From Neurospora intermedia (lineage: Eukaryota > Ascomycota > Sordariomycetes > Sordariales > Sordariaceae): a DNA stretch of 64,000 nucleotides. Below are positions 38,901 through 48,367 of this stretch, one piece after another. The stretch covers positions 1,674,001-1,738,000 of the forward strand of contig BTPP01000006.1 in the NCBI GenBank assembly GCA_037102815.1, given 5' to 3'. Position 1 is the first letter of the stretch, and every line of letters starts with the position of its first letter. A program made the translations under genes and the position numbers. The notes beneath the pieces were generated by a model. The model was given only the letters and a program-made list of their open reading frames with translations, searched no databases and was not told the origin of the DNA.

Positions 38901-40446
38901 TCATGCATGCGCAACATCCGGATCGTGTTCAACTCCATGTGCCTGATCAATTAATTGATGGCTGGCTCCATCTTCTTCTGGGCCTTTCTTACATGTCAAC
39001 GGATCCGGAGCGAGCATCCACCTTCCTAGATCTCCATGCAAAACCTCTTATTAGCCAAGGACTCAATGCCATTGTCAAAGACATGGCTAAGAAGCCTCTG
39101 CTGGAGAAGTCCGTCGTTCTTCCCCAAGAGCTAGTCTCCTTAATAAGCATGAAGCTTCTCACAGACGTTACCCCTGGTCTGCCGAATATCAGCCAGACGT
39201 ATTCGGCGTATTTGAGTGCCATTGTAAGTGCCCGAAGCAGAACATCGGTGACGTACTGGCTTGCAGTAGTGGCTAACTCAGACCACTTCAACAACCAGGA
39301 ATCAGACATTACCGGCAAGCAGTCTGACCGATCACACGAGCAGCGCCTCGACCTTCTTGACCAAGAACTATTGGTAGTACAGAAGACTGTCAGGTCGCAA
39401 CGCGACATCTTCGAGCGTTTGGAACGATACAGTCAACAGTCTGCTTACAAATTGCCAGCAGCGGTCCGTTCGCGGGCGGCACCCATACAAGGCCCCTCAC
39501 ACCCGGTATACTACTCAGGAGCACCGAGAGGGGCTCAGTCGGTCCCACATATGCATAGGCAGTACAATCATTATGAACAACCACAATTGAGATCGGCACA
39601 CGGCTATGGGCAACAGGGACAAGGACAGTACTACGAGCCTCCACCACTCTACGCCGAAGAGGTTCCCGGCTCAATGACGGTGGAATCGAAGCAGCTCTCT
39701 GCACGAGATCCAGGTGGCTTCCGTCAACTGTTCCTCAACGAGTGTATCCTGCAACTTGACCAGCGCGAGCGGGAGTTTGAGGAGTACGAGCTTCACTCCA
39801 AACAGCTGAGGGTTATGGTGTGTTTGCTTTTCTTGTCGCTCATAAGTGATGTACTCGGCCCAAGTACTGACAATCTCTCTTCCAGAATCGTAACAAAGTG
39901 GACATTAAGAAGGACCGCCAAGAACGTCTCATATATGCCTTCACGGTAGTCACCATCATCTTCCTGCCTCTCTCGGCCGTCTCAAGCATCTTCGGCATGA
40001 ACACCAGTGACATCCGCGACATGGAGGTAGGTCAGTGGGCTTACTGGGCCGTTGCCATTCCCGTCACTGCCGCCGTTCTCTTCCTCGGCTTTCTCTTCAC
40101 CGGCGATCTTGGAGCAGTCTTCCGTTGGGTATCCAGGATTAGTGGAAGTGGCATGTCGTCTTTGCCAGGATACGGCTTCCAAGGCAAGCTTCCTTCACTG
40201 AGGCCTGGTACGGAGAAGTGGTGGATTGATAAGCCAGGTCAGATGCCCTTGGGGAGCGGTCCAGAAGAAAAAGATTATGCGGAGCCGGAGATAGAGTATG
40301 TGATGCCGAGGAGGTCTGAGAATTTGAGGCGAAGGTCACATACTTTCTACGAGAATGGGGATTATTCAGGTGTCTACACAAGGTACGGAAGGGGAGAGGT
40401 GACTGGACCAGGCCAACGGGAAGAGAAATGGGGCTTGCCGTATTGA
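35994..40446 (+). CDS. large CorA-like (Mg2+ transporter-type) membrane protein
   Basis: An eight-exon model encodes 1343 residues: 35994-37066, 37120-37159, 37204-37636, 37692-37867, 37939-38087, 38157-38745, 38807-39817 and 39886-40446. All phases agree. Residues 1-~370 are disordered and rich in Pro, Gln, Ser and Tyr, with an acidic patch (QDSDDD, EDDDSDED). The middle part (about 372-1150) carries fungal-specific blocks such as FWVRFGGNVMWTLPVKDCQ and FISHFWEFWHLPLSFYRNK. The end is CorA-like. A charged helix VDIKKDRQERLIYAF leads into a first membrane helix, then the signature GMN at residues 1194-1196 (SIFGMNTSDIRDME), then a second membrane helix (WAYWAVAIPVTAAVLFLGFL). The cytosolic tail is basic. 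CorA proteins form pentameric divalent-cation channels; whether this long fungal form conducts ions is unknown. The ATG at 35994 has a good context (CACCAACATG). A start at 35808 in the same frame cannot be excluded. Intron 2 is only 44 bp. Confidence 0.88.
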
Positions 40447-41069
40447 ATGGGTTGGAGTGGTTATGAAGGGAGTTGTAAACTATGACCACGTCGGCGGGCC
40501 TTGTTAGCGATACTCTCTGTTGCACTTTCGGTCTTAGGCGGACCTTTGACTTAGGATCTGTTGCAGTGGATGGCGTATAGGCACCGAGTCGAAGAGGGTT
40601 AGTTGGTTGAGTGTAAGGTTGAAGAGTCAGACAAGTTGTAGCGGTTTAGGGGGGTTTGTGTCATATGTCACATCACATATCGCACTGCTTCTTGCACGCA
40701 TCAAGAAGCTGGAGTTTCGAGCCCCCAAGAGAACGGTCAATTCATCCAGTCCCTCCAGTCCCCATGCAATTTTGCCAACCATCAAGAACCCAAACCCACC
40801 CACGGTTATTCCTTCGAATCCTCCACTTCTTACATTTACCCATTATCCCCCATCCCCATACATGTACTATTCCTCCCCTTCTTACATGTACCATCTCTCC
40901 ACCCTGTTGTCCCCACGCCCAATTGCACCCCCCATCCCCATCCCCTCCTTCCTCCCCCAAACCCATATTCCAAACCCCATCCCTAGCAACGCTGGGATGA
41001 TCCTCCGCTTCCACCCCTCTTCCTGGCAACCAACGACGCCGCGTGGTGCCCACTGCTTCCAGTCAACGC
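40447..41069. other. intergenic, C-rich
   Basis: Contains the 3' region of the CorA-like gene. 40740-40990 is very C-rich on the plus strand (repeated CCCCAT and CCTCC words) without a convincing gene. Confidence 0.4.
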
Positions 41070-41768
41070 TCAGCGTCCCCCATCTGGGAGCTTGCGGAAG
41101 TACTCCGCCGGAATGGTGGCGAAGCGAGGGTCACGGCCCAGGGAATCCCGAACCGGCGAGTTGGGCGGCGGCCGGAGGCCTGACCGCGGCAGGGGCGCGA
41201 GGGAAGCCCGGCGAGCAAAACGACCAGGCGAGCCAGGCGGCGACAGGGCAGGCGGCAACGGGGCAGGCGGCGGCGGCGGCGGCGGCGGCGACTGGACCGG
41301 CGACGAGGCAGGCGATGGGGGAGGGGTAGGCGCGGCGGCCAGACCAACCGGGAGAAGAAGAGGGGCCAGGGCCGGGGCCGGGGTTGGGACCGTTGGGACC
41401 CGCAAAGACCAGGGCGCGAGGACGGCGAGGCGCAGACCCGCCTCCCAGGGCACAGCTTGCTAGGCTGGGCGCCTGGCGGAGGGGGCCGCGGGAGCACCAG
41501 GAGCGGGAGCCACGGCGGCAGCGTTGGTGGTGGTGGCGGCGGTGGTGGTGGTGGTGAGGGGCTGAACCCTCTGGGCGATGATGCCCCAAAGTTGAGCGGC
41601 CAGGCGCCCCAGACGAGTGGCTCCCCCAAAGGCGAGCCGGAGAAACTCTCTGGCGGCGGCGGCGAAAGCGGCGACCATGGTGATGGCCGGGAGGTTGGGG
41701 CCGGCGGAGAAAGAGAAGAGGCTGGTGATGCTGGTAAATGCTGGGATAATAAAGGTCAGCGCTTCCAT
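41070..41768 (-). pseudogene. Pro/Ala-rich reading frame interrupted by one stop, ending in an EYFR motif
   Basis: From an ATG at 41768 a minus-strand frame starts MEALTFIIPAFTSITSLFSF, has a hydrophobic N-terminus, then Thr- and Ala/Pro-rich low complexity, and meets a TAG at 41460-41462. The same frame reopens at once and continues through a proline-rich stretch to DPRFATIPAEYFRKLPDGGR before a TGA at 41070. The end closely resembles the end of the small frame at 45202-45336, which argues that at least this part was coding. Either a small unrecognised intron removes the stop, or this is a broken gene. The DNA is about 70% GC with trinucleotide-like runs, so all six frames look open and only the C-terminal motif is evidence. 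Confidence 0.35.
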
Positions 41769-42666
41769 TCTTTCTTTATTGAGTGTCTGGGGGAAATCGA
41801 TCAAGCTTTGTGGAAGTAAAGGTCTGTGAAAATATCATGGGATATGGTGGTGGAGGAGTGAGAATATTGTGAGGTGATGGTCGAGACCAGCACGGCAACT
41901 ATGGAAATCGAAGTTCCATGTGGTCAACATTAAGCAGAGGTGAATATCAAGAGAAATGACTGTTCATGCCAGAGGTATCCCAAGATAGCCCGTTCTTACC
42001 TTTGTTGGCTTTGCTTAGCCGCGGGAAACGAGGCTTGGAAGGTATGGTTCTTGGTGGTCAGTTGTTGTATTGAAAGAGACGCGTCAAGACACTTGCGGTA
42101 TTTCAGTCCCTGGAAAAGTTTGAACCAGACGCGAGCAGAAAGGGGGCGGAGACAACCTAGATCGGACGAAACATTGCGGGTAAGGGTCTTCTACCTAGTA
42201 GGCAACTCTCCCACATTTCCCGTCTGCGCTGACATCAAGAACCATGCTCTTCTCCTCCAAGAACGGAGAGCGGGCAGCCACCATATCACGAAGCGAGATT
42301 CTGCAGGGAATCAGATGTTTTGTGCTTGTTTCTGGTGGCTCTCTTGTCTGTTTCTTGTGAAAGTCTGCCTCTTATTCAAGTACTCCTATCGGGCTTGCGT
42401 CCTGTGACTGACATGGACAAAAGTGACAGGTAAGAAGATGACACCAGATCTGAGTGATTTACTCGAGCGCCAGGGCAGAGAACTCGACCAGCTTTTCTCC
42501 TCTTCTTGCATTACGTCTGATAATGGGGTACCCTAAAAAGGAAGCGGCTTCCACCTTACTGGTATACTTCGAGTCTACGTTCCAATGGCACACAAGGTCC
42601 TGGCCGTGTACTGACCTACCACGGGCCTTCTGATCACTGAGATCGCTGTACCTAGAGGTACCTTTG

Positions 42667-42706
<40 letters not shown>
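42667..42706. repeat. poly-A run (40 nt)
   Basis: Forty consecutive A directly after a CCTAGAGGTACC word. No target-site duplication or retroposon body is visible beside it, so it is most simply a microsatellite. Confidence 0.9.
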
Positions 42707-42709
<3 letters not shown>

Positions 42710-43628
42710 CGAACATCTCGGTATGATGGATCAGAAGGCCGTTCCAATCGAAGCAGCTACATCCAGCCCTTCAACTATACCCATTTATCAGCAATGGGTA
42801 TCTTCATGGGCGACGATCATGATAACCTATTATCTGTTCGGAATTGCTCCATGTCCTGCCTTTTATCTAAGAAGAAAGAAGGAGGATAACGATCACAGGC
42901 AAAGAACAACGGGAAAAAGAAAAATAAGACAGTACCTAGTACAACATGAGCGCTGGAATACAAAGACTGCGCACTATCGAGGCACGAAACATGGTAATTG
43001 AAAGGTCTGGTATCTCGGGTGACGAAGTCGAATTGGCCATCTTCTGGTTGTGCTGGAGTGGACATCAAGGATTGGCGGCGTATACGTGGTCCAAGTTGTG
43101 ATATCCGGCAGCGGGAGGGTGGTACCTCTAGGTACTCCGAACCAAAACAGAGCATCCGACTTTAGGTATTTTGCTATTCCGTTTTGAGTCGTTTCGGTTC
43201 AAGTTGACTGATCATATCTTGAGTGGGGGGTACATCCTCTGTCATAGTTGTGTCCGTTCCTACCAGGTACCATTGGTTAAGATCGGGTTGTTCTTGGGAC
43301 TAATCGGGGACATGGGCACGGGGTTAGCGTCTGTTTCCGGTTAGGGAAGAATAGAGAGAATTGAGAGGACAAGATGAGCTGTTGAGGGTAGGAGAAGACG
43401 GGAGAAAGGAAGGAACAACAATAAATGAGAATGGAGAGTAGGTAGACTTACAGTGGCCAAAGACCCGTCCAGCCCTCAAGGAAAGTGAAGGCCCAATCCG
43501 ATAGGAAGATTGATAGCCAGACAAAATCACGGGCGTACTTCTGCCATAGGACCGTAGAGGTAACGAAAGCGATTGCCGTCGTCACGTAGATACCAACGTT
43601 GAATGGACATATTTAAATCGGTTGTATT

Positions 43629-43644
43629 GGTACCTAGAGGTACC
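43629..43644. repeat. dispersed GGTACCTAGAGGTACC palindrome
   Basis: A near-palindromic 16-mer followed by CTACCTCTAGG. Related words occur at 42648-42662, 43121-43134, 51897-51909 and 52831-52844, and in looser form at 18830-18860, all in intergenic DNA. Confidence 0.6.
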
Positions 43645-43999
43645 TACCTCTAGGACTTAGAGGTCTCCTGGTACCAAGCAGGTATAGATCCATGAAATTA
43701 TGAGAAGTAGAAGAAATGGAAGGAACGAAAGGGGAGTTGTGATTCAGGATTGAGGTAAGATCCACATTCAAGTTCTCAAAGGAAGATATTGTACTTTGAT
43801 GAGTTACGTGCAGGTACTCAATTTTTCCATAACACAAGCGTGGTAAAAAAAAAATAAAAGAAAAGAAAAAACAGAGCTTTATTCTCACTACCGCAGAAGA
43901 AACATAACAGTGTCTCCAAGCCTCAACTCAAACTTCTTTTGGTAACATAGAGGAAGTGCGTAGCCAAAAGAAGAGGAAAGGACTTGAAAAAAGAATGCG

Positions 44000-44100
44000 G
44001 CGACGGTCCGGGAATTGAACCCGTGTCTTCGCTCTTGCCGGGAGTGCCATCCTCAATCCGGTCTTACGGAGCGATATTCTGGCCATTAAACTAACCGCGC
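44000..44100 (-). tRNA. tRNA-like gene with insert in the anticodon loop
   Basis: On the minus strand the sequence starts GCGCGGT, followed by a D arm like that of fungal tRNA-Asp (TAGTTTAATGGCCAGAAT). The anticodon stem TCGCT pairs with AGCGA, and the T arm is CGGG-TTCAATT-CCCG. Between the anticodon-stem halves lie about 43 nt, so a ~36-nt intron after position 37 is likely. The direct reading of positions 34-36 is GTA (Tyr), again with C at position 33. The acceptor stem pairs only with a bulge (CGGT/ACCG, then GCG/CGC around an extra T). These defects make a decayed or tRNA-derived copy possible. It shares its first ten bases with the tRNA-like gene ending at 34130. Confidence 0.5.
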
Positions 44101-45201
44101 TTTCCGGGAAAATTGAGACAGTAACATAACCCATATACTTCCTGCCAAGGAAGGAGCTACCCAGAGGGAACAGAGCACATAGAACCTCACGGGCAGCCCT
44201 CCCACCACGCCGGGACAGCTGGCAAAGACGGGAGCCAAGGATTTCGACCCGGTATCGAGCAGCATAGCACGGGACCTGAACCTGAAGCCCATGACTGGCG
44301 CTCGGATACGGAAAATGTACCTAGTACTCCGGCCAGTTGCAGTGGAAGGATCTCACGTGAGTGGTCTGGTGGTGCCTACCTTTTGGTGTTCAATTTTAAG
44401 CTCTTAGGGATATTTTGCGGCTCACTAGACACTCACGAATCTACCGGGCACCACCAGTCGGTTGACGCCCATACCCAGCAGCGACGCGTTTGTCGTCAAC
44501 ATCTCGGTTTTACTTTTCGATCACGCTCTGGATAAGCATGAGGTATCTATATCGGTCCCGGGATGACAGTCTACCGCGGAGCGCCGCGTGCCTAGTTGCA
44601 TGTTCAAACATCCTCAAGATGCCCGTCCGCAAGGACTACAAAAAGGTTATCCAGCAAATCCATACGGCCGGGTGATCCGTCTCCATTTCCCCGTCCTTGG
44701 ATCATTTCGACACACGGGGTTATACTCGCGGTAGTAAGTGCCATCTGACGTAGAGCAGCAGGACTTGTTGAACCTACTTCCACTATTCCTCCAGTCTTCT
44801 TTCGTCGTTCTTCTCCTGGCATGGGCTAATAAGGACGAATCACCTCCAGTGCTTTCTTTGGTTACATCCTTCCGCCATCAACACCACAACCTTCTAGACC
44901 TCGACGTTTCTCGCGGCTAAGCACAGACATCGAACCCTCGTGAGAAGCGAAAGCGATGATCGTGTATTTGCACATGCCGACTGGAAGATCGTTGTCCTCC
45001 ACCGACAGCGCCAGCAGTCAAGATGGCGCCTCCTTCGAGTGAGTTACCTTTTTCTGTGTCCAGACAACCCATTCCATCGCAGGCATCATTAACACAAGCA
45101 AACAAATGCAGGGCAGCAATGTCAAGACCTCCCGTGTCCTGTCAAAGAAACCTACCTACGTCCAAGCCGGCCACCGTGGCCTTGCACCATGATTTCCCAT
45201 C
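44101..45201. other. intergenic, possible upstream exon at 45022
   Basis: An ATG at 45022 (ATGGCGCCTCCTTCGA) is followed by a GTGAGT donor, and an acceptor-like ATGCAG lies near 45110. The resulting frame does not join the EYFR frame downstream, so I do not call a gene. Confidence 0.3.
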
Positions 45202-45336
45202 ATGTCTCGACAGAGCAACAACCAGGAGAACAGTACATCTCTGTGTCGTGGTCCTCGCCGCGCCACCATTTCTGTGGAGTACTTCCGCCAGCTTCCAGAA
45301 GGAGGACTGCAGAGATGGCTCAAACGGGAGCTCTAG
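45202..45336 (+). CDS. small frame or last exon with EYFR motif
   Basis: A 44-codon frame begins MSRQSNNQENSTSL, contains RRATISVEYFRQLPEGGLQ and ends RWLKREL before a TAG. The core ATI(S/P)xEYFR(Q/K)LP(E/D)GG is shared with the end of the minus-strand frame at 41070-41768, 4 kb away in the other orientation. It may be the last exon of a longer gene; a TGA lies shortly upstream in frame, so an intron would have to intervene. Function unknown. Confidence 0.4.
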   Translation: MSRQSNNQENSTSLCRGPRRATISVEYFRQLPEGGLQRWLKREL

Positions 45337-46143
45337 CACGAGCAGCCTCACGAATGCCGGTCCTAGTAGCGATGGGCAGTTTTGGAACAGCACACAACGA
45401 CTGGCGAAAGAATACCGCACCGAAGGTACCGCTTATTCCTGATGCGAGATTTTCCGTAAAGAAAGATGCTACCCAGTGCCACTCTGGCACAGGCTACACA
45501 AAAGGCCGTCAACTGGAATAGCAGAGATCTCAACCTCTCTCTCCAGAATCATCATCATCAAGATGGCTTAAGTGATTGCACTACCTACGCGCTACGCTGA
45601 TTCCACGCATCAATTCCTGTGAGTGAAACTCCAGGGATGGCTCAATCTCTCGACCCATCTTGTCATCAGACGCCGTCCCACAATGAAGAAAACAGCACGC
45701 TCCAGGTGCAGCTTCCACTATCTGCTATGGTGTTTATGTCACGGTAGGAGGAGGGTTGGGGATGACTCTAGGCTGACACCACCAGACGTGGACGGAGGCA
45801 GGAGGGGACATTGATGGGGAATTTGTCAGATTGTTTGTAACATGAAGATAGCATCAGCTTAGCAATAAAACAACGTTGGAGTCAACTACGGGCATTTCAC
45901 GCCTATTGCTGTTTGTGGACAAGGGTTCAGTGTGGCGCGCCACGACCAAACGAACATTTTCGTGCTTCAAGCAACAACAATTTCTCACTTCCTACGACGT
46001 ATTACCCTTCAAACCGCCTTTAACCAACAGTTAAACCTCGATTCTGTATGTATGAGCCCTTGAATTGTTTCTGCTGATTTGGTTGATGAAAATATGAGCG
46101 AGTGTCTCGTCCATGTTTTGGTCGACCATTGCAGTGGGCAGCA
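45337..46143. other. intergenic
   Basis: Nothing supported. Short frames at 45623-45814 lack coding character. Confidence 0.35.
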
Positions 46144-46441
46144 TTAATGGGATATTGGGGGTGTAAAGTATCGTACTTCTATGGTACCGTTTATTGTAAG
46201 TAAATACTATCTTTGGAGATAACCGTTGAGCTCAGAATAACCGTTCAGCTTAGAAAAACCGTTCTAGGGAGATCTGAGGGATTTAATTGGCTGGATTTGG
46301 GAATGGGTGCTTCTTGCCTTCTTTCTATTCTACACTACGAAGTTACTCTACTAAGGTTGGGTAAGGTAATTAAAACCTCGTAGCTTCCCAAGACCTTGTT
46401 ACCCCCCAAAATCTAATCTTTTAAGTTCACCACCTTGTATT

Positions 46442-46503
46442 GCTATCGCCATCGCTATCGTTATCGCCATCGCCGTCGCCGTCGCCATCGCTATCGCTAT
46501 CGC
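46442..46503. repeat. hexanucleotide repeat (GCTATC/GCCATC/GCCGTC)n
   Basis: About ten imperfect 6-bp units lying inside the inverted-repeat element. Confidence 0.85.
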
Positions 46504-46644
46504 GTTAATTGCCTATATAGAAGTTAGTTGACGAAATGAAATAGAATGTAGCCGTACCTAGGGATGATAGCCGTTATCGTTGTTGGTGGTTGAAAAGGTT
46601 GAAGTTGGGAGAGTTGGGAAGTCGATAGGACTTTGGCTTTTTAA

Positions 46645-46745
46645 ACTCCGTCTCCTTCTTTCTCCTTCTCTCTCCTTCTTTTGCCTTCTCTCTCCTTTTG
46701 TCTCCTTCTTTTGCCTTCTCTCTCCTTCTCTCTCCTTCTCTCTCC
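46645..46745. repeat. pyrimidine tract (CTCCTTCT)n-like
   Basis: A long C/T-only-like stretch of CTCCTTCTCT and TTGCCTTCTCT words, in the right half of the inverted-repeat element. Confidence 0.8.
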
Positions 46746-47004
46746 CTTACCCTCTTTCCAAACCTTCTCTTTTCTATCGTCCCTTCCTAAAAGGGGAATC
46801 TCTTCAACTCTCACTAGCCGCGGCCAACACATGGTGCCCCAATTTTTAAATTTAGCCAATCAGGGCCTGGGAATCCACTTGAACGGTTTCTCTGAGCTGA
46901 ACGGTTTCTCTGAGCTGAACGGTTATCTTGAGGATTACGGATATTGCCGTTCTGTGACGGTTTCTTCTACGGCACGGTTTTCTGGCTCACCAGATTCCCA
47001 TTAA

Positions 47005-47594
47005 TGAGTTTTGTGTTCCGTGATCAAAGAAAACCCAACCTTGATTCTCACGAGGCAAGGAGACAACGACTACCTAATTATTGGGAGCACTTTTCACGTT
47101 GGAGCCAAAGGAATGTAGAGGATTTTACCGAAGCAAAGAAACACCGCATGTACATTGTAGCTGGCAATATTTCCAAGAAATCACTTGTGGGCAAATGTCA
47201 TTCACTACACCAGACGATGAGATATTAAGGTCAGAAGTGTGAGGTTGAAGAATTAAATGATCGATCAGCGATATTGATCAGCTGTCGTAGTTGGCTGAAG
47301 TCGTTCAACGCCGAGATATGCTAATACACAAAGAAAGAAATAACGCAAAAGATGAAGCGAAGAATACCTGTAGGCATCATGTCGGGACTCCTTGGTCTTG
47401 AAACTACCTCCAATACTTGCAAGGTTGGCTCCATGTCCTCCAAGTCCGCCGCCTCTCTCTCTCCCACCGGCCCGACTGAAAACCCAAACCCAAGAGCACA
47501 TTCTTACCAGCAACGATAGGACTGATAGGCCGCCTTCGTCGTTGTCGTCGTCACCCCGGAGCATGGGACCGCCACGGCCACCACCGCCCACCGC
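47005..47594. other. intergenic
   Basis: Contains the probable 3' region of the minus-strand glutamine-rich gene. Nothing else recognised. Confidence 0.35.
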
Positions 47595-47885
47595 TCACCA
47601 GCGACGGCTGTTGCCAGAGCGACGGCGGTTACCAGCGCGATGCGGCGGCGGCGGGACGATATCCTCCTCGTCGAGCGGCTCTCGACCAGAGGTCCCGTGA
47701 AGGCCAGAGCGGGGAGGTTGCATTTGCTGTGGCTGCTGCCACGCCGGCTGTTGATAATATCCCATGGGAGGGATATGGGGAGGAGGGCGGTTAGAGAAGG
47801 GGGGAGGGGGAGGAACCGCAGTGGTAGTGGTTGTGGTGGCGGTGGTATGCTGGTAGGGCACCACCGAGCCCGCACCAGGACGGTT

Positions 47886-47945
<60 letters not shown>

Positions 47946-48367
47946 ATAGCGGTGGTGGGGGTGGTGGTGGTGATGGTGGCGGCCAGTCTGCTGGCGGTGG
48001 TTGCCGCCACTTCTTCTCCTCGCCGAGGTGTTGTTGACGGGGGTGGCCGAACGCCATCCACCCTCTGGTGTGCGTGGCCTCGCAGGGAGGCTTCCCTCGC
48101 CAGGGGCAGGGCGGCGCACCGCTGCAGCGGTAACAGGCGCTGGTCTAGCGGGCGCTGGTCTAGCGGGCAGGTTGGGGCCGGGGCCAGCCGACGGTGTTGG
48201 CTCGTCGTGGCCTCCTTGCCTGAGGAGGACCAGGCCGGCGGCGGCCACCATCTCGCGATGGCTGTAGATCCGGCGCTGATGGAAGGTTCCATGTCAGCAC
48301 AGATTATTTGTTGACTTCCCTCAAGGTTCAGAAATGGATCGCTTACCTCCATTCCAGTTTGGTTCAT
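47595..48367 (-). CDS. low-complexity protein with polyglutamine tract
   Basis: A two-exon model gives 233 residues. Exon 1 (48347-48367) encodes MNQTGME, and exon 2 (47595-48275) starts RRIYSHREMVAAAGLVLLRQ. The 71-bp intron has a GTAAGC donor, a CTGAC branch site and an ATCAG acceptor. The body is Pro/Ala/Arg-rich, then His-rich (GRHHHHHHPHHRY). A run of about 20 glutamines, largely a pure (CAG)17 in the DNA, follows, then PPPPPFSNRPPPHIPP, and the end is basic (HRAGNRRRSGNSRRW). The composition suggests a disordered, possibly RNA- or phase-separation-related protein, but no domain is present. The conserved-looking N-terminal 25 residues are the best sign that the gene is real. Confidence 0.6.
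47895..47945. repeat. (CTG/CAG)17 microsatellite
   Basis: Seventeen uninterrupted CTG units on the plus strand, read as CAG (glutamine) in the minus-strand gene. Likely length-polymorphic between strains. Confidence 0.95.

Larger units (their letters stand above)
41769..43999. other. intergenic with poly-A run and GGTACC palindromes
   Basis: No gene supported. Contains a 40-nt A run at 42667-42706 and palindromic GTACCTAGAGGTACC-type words at 42648-42662, 43121-43134 and 43629-43644. Frames at 41940-42407 and 42723-43001 lack coding character. Confidence 0.4.
46148..47000. mobile_element. MITE-like inverted-repeat element flanked by TTAA
   Basis: The ends are inverted copies of each other: TGGGATATTGG at the left and CCAGATTCCCA at the right. 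Further in lie longer inverted blocks made of AACCGTTCAGCTCAGAG-type repeats, three on the left at about 46219-46265 and three on the right at about 46880-46930. Both blocks are followed by ATTGGCT. TTAA flanks each end (46144-46147 and 47001-47004), as a target-site duplication of piggyBac-type transposition would. No transposase frame is present, so it would be non-autonomous. The interior holds a (GCCATC)n hexamer repeat and a CTCCTTCT-rich pyrimidine tract. Family assignment by the TTAA alone is weak. Confidence 0.55.

Noticed and set aside
42666-42706. Poly-A run as the tail of a LINE or SINE insertion
   Set aside because: No element body to its left and no flanking target duplication; it follows a GGTACC palindrome directly.
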